Source: Lachnospiraceae bacterium
GTDB lineage: Bacteria > Bacillota > Clostridia > Lachnospirales > Lachnospiraceae
Direction: 5' to 3'
DNA length: 11,619 nucleotides
NCBI GenBank assembly: GCA_021199395.1
Contig: JAJQIE010000218.1
Coordinates: forward strand, 1-11,619
In this document: piece by piece, positions 6,973 to 11,619 of the stretch
Layout of the letters: each line of letters starts with the position of its first letter
How positions within the stretch are numbered: the first letter of the stretch is position 1
Position numbers and translations under genes: made by a program
The notes under the pieces: model-generated
Seen by the model: the letters and a program-made list of their open reading frames with translations, nothing else
Told to the model about the DNA's origin: nothing
The model's database searches: none

Positions 6973-7932
6973 TTACTCTGTCTCAGCCTCTGCGTCATCG
7001 CTCAGATAGTCAGCGACATTATCAATTGTCACTTCCTCAAACGGAACCTTTACATCTTCAATATCCGCCGGATCCTCTCCATCGCGGATGCTGGCAAATA
7101 CTTCCGCCCCGGCCTGTGCCTGCGCTCTCGCGTTCTGGAGAACTGTCATGCTCATTTCGCCGGCCTGTACAGATTCAAGAGCCGCATCGCTTCCGTCAAT
7201 TCCAATCACAATCACGCCGTCCAGTCGATCCGCGGACTTCAGGGCTTCGATTACGCCAAGAGCAGCATCATCATTCTGGCACACAATCGCGTCAAACGAT
7301 TCAAAAGCCTGCATGCAGTCTTCCGCTGTGCTCATTCCCAGATCCTTCTGATTCTCTACATTGTACTCCGCAAGGATTTCAATATCATCCCTCTCTGCAA
7401 GCGTATCCTCAAGTCCTGCCTTGCGGTCAATATACTGCTGATCGTTTGGCGTCCCCGTGAAATACAGGATCTGCGCGTTCTCCGGCAGAGTTTCAAGCAG
7501 ATACTCGCCCTGCACAACGCCCGCGTCGTAGTTTTCGGAGCCGATGTAAATATACTTTTCATAATCGTCCCCGCCTGTTACGGACGTCAGGAATGTCACA
7601 TAAGGCAAATCCGCGGCAATCGCAGCCTCAAGAGCCGGAACGGAACCATCCAGATCATTACTGATCGCTGAGACAACGTCTGCACCCTGAACAATAAAGT
7701 CATCGATCTGTCCATTCTGTACGTTGGTGTCTCCTCCGGCATCTGTCACCACGATCGACATCCCAAGCGCTTCCGTCTCTTCCTTGAGATATTTGCGGAA
7801 TGTCGCGCAATAGTCATAGGTATCACTGTTGTTTGCGAACCCTACCAGAAAATCCTCTTCCGCAAGTACCGGACCTGACATTGAAAATGCCACTGCTCCT
7901 GCCATCATTATCGCTGTTACCTGTTTCTTCAT
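6973..7932 (-). CDS. Sugar ABC transporter substrate-binding protein (RbsB-like, Peripla_BP_4 family)
   Basis: This 319-residue binding protein captures the substrate outside the cell and delivers it to the neighbouring ribose-type permease. The start is ATG 7932, with AAGGAGG (7941-7947) 8 bases upstream; an in-frame ATG 18 bases further upstream lacks such spacing. Residues 1-24 form a signal peptide (MKKQ, hydrophobic core, SGPVLA) with probable cleavage after A24. No lipobox cysteine follows, which is unusual for a Gram-positive binding protein. Family motifs include FLVGFANNSDTYDYC near the mature N-terminus, DDFIVQGADVVSAISNDLDG, and the CQNDDAALGVIEALKSA and VIGIDGSDAAL segments typical of RbsB-like domains. 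The C-terminus is very acidic (SDDAEAETE). The ligand is probably a mono- or small oligosaccharide; the adjacent GH3 gene suggests a beta-glycoside or its product. Confidence 0.9.
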   Translation of the reverse strand: MKKQVTAIMMAGAVAFSMSGPVLAEEDFLVGFANNSDTYDYCATFRKYLKEETEALGMSIVVTDAGGDTNVQNGQIDDFIVQGADVVSAISNDLDGSVPALEAAIAADLPYVTFLTSVTGGDDYEKYIYIGSENYDAGVVQGEYLLETLPENAQILYFTGTPNDQQYIDRKAGLEDTLAERDDIEILAEYNVENQKDLGMSTAEDCMQAFESFDAIVCQNDDAALGVIEALKSADRLDGVIVIGIDGSDAALESVQAGEMSMTVLQNARAQAQAGAEVFASIRDGEDPADIEDVKVPFEEVTIDNVADYLSDDAEAETE

Positions 7933-7976
7933 GCTTCTTTCCTCCTTCATGATATTGGTTTTTATTTGCAGAGACC

Positions 7977-8000
7977 GCCGCAGGCGAATATCGCTCCGGC
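7977..8000 (-). other. Small hairpin between permease and binding-protein genes
   Basis: Within the 81-base gap, GCCG (7977-7980) pairs with CGGC (7997-8000) and GCGA (7984-7987) with TCGC (7991-7994). Such intercistronic stems can protect upstream or downstream mRNA and help a binding protein be made in excess, but the stem here is short and that role is only a guess. Confidence 0.35.
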
Positions 8001-8013
8001 AGCCCCGTACTGC

Positions 8014-8973
8014 TCACTGACTCTTTTTGTCTTCCTTTGTTTTCATGTCAATTGTCACCGCTCCTGCAATCAGCACGCCCTTCACAATTAGCTGATACTG
8101 TGTCGATACGTGGAGCAGGTTCAGAATATTATTGATCAGACCGACGATGATCGAACCGATCAGCGCGCCCGTAACGGTTCCGATCCCGCCAAGGAAGCTG
8201 GTCCCGCCGACAACTACCGCAGTGATCGCGTCAAATTCATAGCCGTCGCCAACGCTGGGCATACCGGCCATCAGTCTTGCCATCAGCACAACGCCGGCCA
8301 GCCCGACAAACGCTCCGCTCAGCGTGAATATTTTTCGTTTCTCATGGTTCACACGCACGCCGGAGGCGATTGCCGCTTTTTCATTTCCGCCAATCGCGTA
8401 GATATTGATACCCAGCTGTGTATATTTCATAATCACAGCTACGATCGCCACGGCCGCAAACATAATCACTACCGGAACCGGTATCGGGCCGATGCTGCCC
8501 TGTCCGAGAAAACGAATCTTTGTGACACCGCCGATTGATTTTCCATTTGTATACAGCTGAACAATTCCCTCTGCGACATTTGTCATTGCCAGCGTCGCTA
8601 TAAATGGCTGCAGTTTAAACTGCGTAACCATGAATCCATTGAGCCATCCCGCTGCCATTCCGATCAGGATCCCGACCACGATCGCAAGCGGAACGCTCCC
8701 CGTCGCCACCAGCACGCCCGCTGAAAAACACATGGACGTCGTGCAGACAAGTCCGGCGGAAAGATCAATCATACCGGATACGATCAGCATTGTCTCACCG
8801 CAGGCAATAATCGTCACAACGGATATCTGCTTGAGTATATTGAGCAGGTTCTGCGGCTTTAAAAAATTCTGATTGATCAGCGCAGAGGCGATGAACAGGA
8901 TTACCAGAATGATAATAATGCCGTATTTTCGATAAATCGTACTAAGCTTCATTTTCTGCTGAGTGTCTTTCAT
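8014..8973 (-). CDS. Ribose-type sugar ABC transporter permease (RbsC-like)
   Basis: This 319-residue membrane permease belongs to the BPD_transp_2 (CUT2) family and forms the sugar channel with the RbsA-like ATPase. The start is ATG 8973, with GGAGGTGG (8983-8990) 9 bases upstream; an in-frame start 7 codons earlier would lie over that ribosome binding site. After a short charged N-terminus, the protein has about eight to ten hydrophobic spans, beginning GIIIILVILFIASALI. Family motifs are NLLNILKQIS, ETMLIVSGMIDLSAG and the cytoplasmic VVGGTSFLGGIGTVTGALIG loop that contacts the ATPase. The start overlaps the end of the ATPase gene by 32 bases, which indicates translational coupling. Confidence 0.94.
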   Translation of the reverse strand: MKDTQQKMKLSTIYRKYGIIIILVILFIASALINQNFLKPQNLLNILKQISVVTIIACGETMLIVSGMIDLSAGLVCTTSMCFSAGVLVATGSVPLAIVVGILIGMAAGWLNGFMVTQFKLQPFIATLAMTNVAEGIVQLYTNGKSIGGVTKIRFLGQGSIGPIPVPVVIMFAAVAIVAVIMKYTQLGINIYAIGGNEKAAIASGVRVNHEKRKIFTLSGAFVGLAGVVLMARLMAGMPSVGDGYEFDAITAVVVGGTSFLGGIGTVTGALIGSIIVGLINNILNLLHVSTQYQLIVKGVLIAGAVTIDMKTKEDKKSQ

Positions 8974-10468
8974 AATTTCTGTCCACCTCCACAATCTTTT
9001 TCATGATCAGATCCTGTGTCGCTTCTTTGCTTGACAGCTCGCCAGCACACTTGCCGTTCGCGATCACCATAATACGGTGACTCATCGACAGCACTTCCGG
9101 CATATCTGACGAAATCAGTAAAATAGCCATTCCCTGAGCGGCCAGCTCCACGATCAATCGATAAATTTCCTGTCTGGCCCCGACGTCAATTCCTCTGGTC
9201 GGTTCATCAAGGATCAAAACGCTGACATCCCTGACAAGCCATTTCCCCAATACCAGCTTCTGCTGGTTCCCGCCGCTGAGCGTTCCGACCAGCGTGTCAA
9301 TTCCGGGTGCTTTGATATCCAGCCTCTCATAAATATCCGTCACGTTTTTCTGGATTTTCGGTCCATCCAGGATCCCATGTCTGGTAAACAGATCCTCATT
9401 CGCGAGAACTACATTCTCACGGATCGACCTCACGCCGACAAAACCATATTCCGCCCGATCCTCCGTCACCATTGCGATACCGTGGTTCACAGCGTCCCGG
9501 ATATCCCGGATCTGGCACGGCTCTCCATCTATCCGTATTTCTCCCGAATCATATCTGTCCATCCCAAATATGGCACGGGCGATTTCGCTTCTCCCGGCGC
9601 CCATCATGCCCGCAAAGCCCAGGATCTCTCCTGCGTGAAGGGTAAAGCTGATATTTTCGAAGACTCCTTCGCTGTTCAGATTCTTTACCTCAAGGACGGT
9701 GCGTCCTGCCGCGCTGGTAAGCGGCGGATAGATTTCCTGTACCTCCCGGCCCACCATCATCGATATCATCTGATCCTGGTCAATATCAGTCAGTCTGCCT
9801 GAGCCTATATACTGCCCGTCCCGCAGTACCGTATAGTCATCGCAGAGCTCAAATACCTCATCCAGCCGGTGAGAGATAAAGACAAAAGCAATTCCCTTTT
9901 CTTTCAGCTCGCGTATCTTGTCAAAGAGAATCGCCGTCTCCATCCCGGTCAGAGCGGAGGTGGGCTCGTCCATAATCAGAACCTTTCCATTCCTGGAAAC
10001 CGCCTTGAGTATCTCTATCATCTGCCTCTGCGCGACGCTGAGATCTCCCATTTTTGTGTCCTGGCCATAATCCAGTCCCATGAAGGAAAGCCAGTATGCG
10101 GAATCCTCCGCGCGCTTTTTCTTGTCCACAAATCCGTGTACCTTTGGCTCCCGCCCCAGATACAGATTCTCAGCAATCGTCAGCTCCGGGACAAAATTCA
10201 GCTCCTGAGAAACGATCGCAATACCGAGGTCAATCGCATCCTTTTCACTTTTCAGATGAACCTCCCTGCCCTGATAGATCACTTCTCCGTCGTAATTTTT
10301 ATATGTACCTGATAAAATCTTCATCAGGGTACTTTTGCCCGCGCCGTTCTCACCAAGAAGCGCGTGGATGCATCCGGCGCGGATATCCATATTCACACCG
10401 TCCAGCGCAACTACCCCCGGAAACTCCTTGCGAATATTTCTCAGCTCTACAACAACCTCGTTATTCAA
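8942..10468 (-). CDS. Ribose-type sugar ABC transporter ATP-binding protein, two fused nucleotide-binding domains (RbsA-like)
   Basis: This 508-residue ATPase powers CUT2-type sugar import. I start it at TTG 10468 because GGAGGTG (10474-10480) lies 5 bases upstream; the frame is open 28 codons further, but that stretch has no ribosome binding site and contains the downstream LacI-type operator. Domain 1 has Walker A GENGAGKST (39-47), signature LSVAQ (143-147), Walker B VLIMDEPTSAL (163-173) and H-loop SH (199-200). Domain 2 has a degenerate Walker A GMMGAGRS (287-294), an intact LSGGNQQ signature (397-403) and VLILDEPTRGID (417-428), with SSD in place of the H-loop. This asymmetry is normal for RbsA/MglA/XylG proteins. 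It is the first gene of the operon. Confidence 0.94.
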   Translation of the reverse strand: MNNEVVVELRNIRKEFPGVVALDGVNMDIRAGCIHALLGENGAGKSTLMKILSGTYKNYDGEVIYQGREVHLKSEKDAIDLGIAIVSQELNFVPELTIAENLYLGREPKVHGFVDKKKRAEDSAYWLSFMGLDYGQDTKMGDLSVAQRQMIEILKAVSRNGKVLIMDEPTSALTGMETAILFDKIRELKEKGIAFVFISHRLDEVFELCDDYTVLRDGQYIGSGRLTDIDQDQMISMMVGREVQEIYPPLTSAAGRTVLEVKNLNSEGVFENISFTLHAGEILGFAGMMGAGRSEIARAIFGMDRYDSGEIRIDGEPCQIRDIRDAVNHGIAMVTEDRAEYGFVGVRSIRENVVLANEDLFTRHGILDGPKIQKNVTDIYERLDIKAPGIDTLVGTLSGGNQQKLVLGKWLVRDVSVLILDEPTRGIDVGARQEIYRLIVELAAQGMAILLISSDMPEVLSMSHRIMVIANGKCAGELSSKEATQDLIMKKIVEVDRNYERHSAENEA

Positions 10469-10473
10469 TATTT

Positions 10474-10480
10474 CACCTCC
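10474..10480 (-). promoter_or_regulatory. Ribosome binding site that decides a TTG start
   Basis: GGAGGTG on the minus strand lies 5 bases before TTG 10468. No ATG or GTG of the same frame between here and the VVVELRNIRKEF family start has comparable spacing, so the rare TTG initiator is the best choice. Confidence 0.7.
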
Positions 10481-10534
10481 AGTCACCAGCTCCGCCAGAT
10501 ATTTGACAGGATCATTGCTTACCTGAGCGGAGAT

Positions 10535-10550
10535 GTTTAAACGTTTTATC
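10535..10550. promoter_or_regulatory. LacI-type operator O1, in the operon leader
   Basis: GTTTAAACGTTTTATC is identical to the copy at 10668-10683. It is an imperfect palindrome centred on CG, with 6 of 8 positions symmetrical, the hallmark of LacI-family sites. It lies about 40 to 55 bases downstream of the predicted transcription start. A catabolite (cre) site is an alternative reading, since cre sites are also CG-centred. Confidence 0.75.
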
Positions 10551-10595
10551 AACTATTTGCCACCAAAATTTTAATTTTCTCTTTTTTATATTGCT

Positions 10596-10624
10596 ATCAT
10601 AACAAACAAATTTCAAAATATCAA
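10596..10624 (-). promoter_or_regulatory. Promoter of the ABC transporter/GH3 operon
   Basis: On the minus strand, TTGATA (10619-10624) and TATGAT (10596-10601) are separated by 17 bases inside a very AT-rich stretch. The predicted start near 10589 gives a leader of about 120 bases. The promoter lies between the two identical operators. Confidence 0.75.
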
Positions 10625-10667
10625 CAATAATTTTACAATTTTCACAATTATTTTTTCGTCATTTTTT

Positions 10668-10683
10668 GTTTAAACGTTTTATC
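10668..10683. promoter_or_regulatory. LacI-type operator O2, upstream of the operon promoter
   Basis: This is the second identical copy of GTTTAAACGTTTTATC, in the same orientation and 133 bases from the first. It lies roughly 80 to 95 bases upstream of the predicted transcription start, a layout that suits repression by DNA looping between two sites. The LacI-family regulator encoded just upstream is the natural candidate ligand. Confidence 0.75.
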
Positions 10684-10781
10684 TAAATTCCGCTCGCGCC
10701 TGTGCACAGAACAAAATGGGCAAGCATTCGGGGCATCATATTTGCAGCGATGCAAGCAGCGGGGTATTAAACCCGTGAGCG
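10684..10781. other. Intergenic stretch between operator O2 and the regulator's terminator
   Basis: No gene is supported here. The segment has a short imperfect inverted repeat GGGT-attaa-ACCC (10762-10774) and TTGC-agcgat-GCAA (10742-10755), next to GC-rich words such as GCAGCGGGG. It may be a decayed intergenic repeat, but there is no second copy in this window to compare with. Confidence 0.3.
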
Positions 10782-10819
10782 AATAAAAACGCGAAGCAGA
10801 GTCCTCATTCTGCTTCGCG
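10782..10819 (-). terminator. Intrinsic terminator of the LacI-family regulator gene
   Basis: CGCGAAGCAGA (10790-10800) and TCTGCTTCGCG (10809-10819) form a perfect 11-bp stem with an 8-base loop. On the minus strand it is followed by TTTTTATT. The stop codon of the regulator (10805-10807) lies in the loop, so the upstream arm codes for the last residues of the protein. Confidence 0.9.
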
Positions 10820-11619
10820 TCCATATCTGGCCGTACTTCCCTTCACCAGTAAGGTTGGCCGATAATTGATGATCATTCTTTTCTTATCCTTCCCCTCGAA
10901 CCGTTCAACCGCCTCTATCATTTTTTTCCCGATGAGCTGTCCCATTTCTTCCGCCGGCACATTCAATGTGCTTAAAGGCACCTCAAGAGAGTCTCCAAAA
11001 GGAACATTGTCGCACCCGATCACTGACAGGTCGTCCGGAATCCGCACCCCATACATGCGCGCGCTCTGATAAATGCCAAAAGCCATCTCATCATTCATTG
11101 AAAAAATGGCGCTGACACGTTTGCCCAGCAGATATGACAGGGACTGTTTTCCACTTTTTAATGTATAGTTTCCTTTGTAGATAAGCTCCTCATCAAAAGG
11201 AATCCCTTCTTCCGCCAGGGCTTTGCTGTATCCATCCAGACGATCCTGCGTCACCTTAAAATCCTGCGTACCTGCGACGCATCCGATCCGGCGGTGTCCA
11301 AGCTCCAGAAGATGACGGGTTGCCAGATACGCGGCTTCATTATAATCAAAGACAACGTCTATACCGCCACAGGAAAACCCACTCTCATCCATTGTGATCA
11401 CTGGAATGCCCAGGCGATCCATGTATTCCCGGAGCTGTTGTCGTTCACACTCCACAGGTTCGTCCTTCGCGCAGCGAACCTCCATGGACGAACCGTCCTG
11501 CCGACGAGCGCTGCGAGGGGGCGTTTCCACAGGTTCGTCCTTCGCGTAGCGAACCTCCATGGACGAACCGTCCTGCCGACGAGCAATGCGAGGGGGCGTT
11601 TCCACAGGTTCGTCCTTCG
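10805..11619 (-). CDS. LacI-family transcriptional regulator, 5' part outside window, with in-frame tandem repeat insertion
   Basis: This is the effector-binding part of a LacI/GalR-family repressor; the helix-turn-helix N-terminus is beyond the window edge. Visible family motifs are LGIPVITMDES, HLLELGHRRIGCVAGT, the F.MNDEMAFGIYQSARMYG helix (the family's N-D element), and VRIPDDLSVIGCDNVPFGD. These define a periplasmic-binding-protein-like fold that binds a sugar. Before residues ECERQQLREYMDRLGIPV there are at least two full copies and part of a third of a 25-residue repeat (ARRQDGSSMEVRCAKDEP), read from the 75-bp DNA repeat at 11455-11619. This insertion falls in the N-terminal subdomain of the effector domain. 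The frame is open to the window edge. The gene ends in its own terminator and lies upstream of the ABC/GH3 operon, which it probably represses through the two operators. Confidence 0.9.
   Translation of the reverse strand, partial: KDEPVETPPRIARRQDGSSMEVRYAKDEPVETPPRSARRQDGSSMEVRCAKDEPVECERQQLREYMDRLGIPVITMDESGFSCGGIDVVFDYNEAAYLATRHLLELGHRRIGCVAGTQDFKVTQDRLDGYSKALAEEGIPFDEELIYKGNYTLKSGKQSLSYLLGKRVSAIFSMNDEMAFGIYQSARMYGVRIPDDLSVIGCDNVPFGDSLEVPLSTLNVPAEEMGQLIGKKMIEAVERFEGKDKKRMIINYRPTLLVKGSTARYGREAE
11455..11529 (-). repeat. 75-bp palindromic in-frame repeat, tandem unit 1 in the LacI-family gene
   Basis: The outer 9-bp stem is GGTTCGTCC (11457-11465) with GGACGAACC (11486-11494); the inner hairpin is TTCGC-gca-GCGAA (11466-11478). 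The unit codes for the 25 residues nearest the ordinary LacI sequence and has no stop codon in any of the six frames. It differs from unit 2 at 3 of 75 positions and from the gyrB/parE copy at 8 of 75, all without gaps. Confidence 0.92.
11530..11604 (-). repeat. 75-bp palindromic in-frame repeat, tandem unit 2 in the LacI-family gene
   Basis: The unit follows unit 1 directly. The stem is GGTTCGTCC (11532-11540) with GGACGAACC (11561-11569), unchanged. The three differences from unit 1 change C to Y and S to I in the protein and create one TAG in a non-coding plus frame; the coding frame stays open. Confidence 0.92.
11605..11619 (-). repeat. 75-bp repeat, start of tandem unit 3, cut by window edge
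   Basis: The last 15 bases repeat the first 15 of units 1 and 2 (CAGGTTCGTCCTTCG). The array therefore continues beyond the window and its total copy number is unknown. Confidence 0.85.

Noticed and set aside
6924..6998. Upstream extension of the GH3 gene (25 more codons overlapping the binding-protein gene)
   Set aside because: The ATG at 6923 has AAGGGG 7 bases upstream and begins the normal GH3 N-terminus; the extension is Lys/Arg/Gln-rich with no family similarity that I recognise.
6751..7671. Long plus-strand open frame of 306 codons, and a similar one at 5592-6410
   Set aside because: Both lie opposite well-supported minus-strand genes, have no ribosome binding site and no recognisable protein features.
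10469..10552. Upstream extension of the ABC ATPase gene (28 more codons)
   Set aside because: The candidate start has no ribosome binding site and the extension overlaps the operator at 10535-10550; the TTG at 10468 has a strong, well-spaced site.
11455..11619. CRISPR-like array
   Set aside because: Units are directly adjacent with no variable spacers, 75 bp long and in frame within a protein gene; no cas genes are present.

Overview
The window reads as chromosomal DNA of a low-to-moderate GC Gram-positive anaerobe, most probably a Lachnospiraceae-type clostridium. Support comes from the clostridial style of the proteins, strong AGGAGG ribosome binding sites, a class A RNase P RNA, and the pairing of topoisomerase III with a second type IIA topoisomerase B subunit. 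Every gene I can support is on the minus strand, so transcription runs from high to low coordinates.

Reading in the direction of transcription, the first block (11619 to 4457) is a sugar uptake and hydrolysis locus. It holds the ligand-binding part of a LacI-family repressor (its N-terminus lies outside the window) closed by an intrinsic terminator. Next comes a promoter flanked by two identical 16-bp LacI-type operators, then an operon coding for a ribose-type (CUT2) ABC ATPase, its permease, a secreted substrate-binding protein and a cytoplasmic GH3 beta-glycosidase, ending in a terminator. The expected logic is that the repressor senses the imported sugar or glycoside, the ABC system imports it, and the GH3 enzyme cleaves it inside the cell.

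The second block (4442 to 3816) is the RNase P RNA gene rnpB with its own promoter. It is unusually long (about 533 nt) because several helices are extended. The third block (3805 to 1) is a probable housekeeping operon with a good sigma-A promoter: topoisomerase III (topB), a left-handed beta-helix acyltransferase-like protein related to the C-terminal half of GlmU, and the N-terminal 273 residues of a GyrB/ParE ATPase subunit cut by the window edge.

The most unusual signal is a 75-bp, stop-free, palindromic repeat inside coding sequence. One copy is in frame in the GyrB/ParE gene, and at least two full copies plus the start of a third are in tandem in the LacI regulator at the other end of the window. 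All copies are read in the same frame and orientation. They add 25 residues each to two unrelated proteins, and they keep a 9-bp stem through a compensatory base pair change. This resembles, by analogy only, the Rickettsia palindromic elements, and suggests a protein-tolerated mobile repeat family in this organism.
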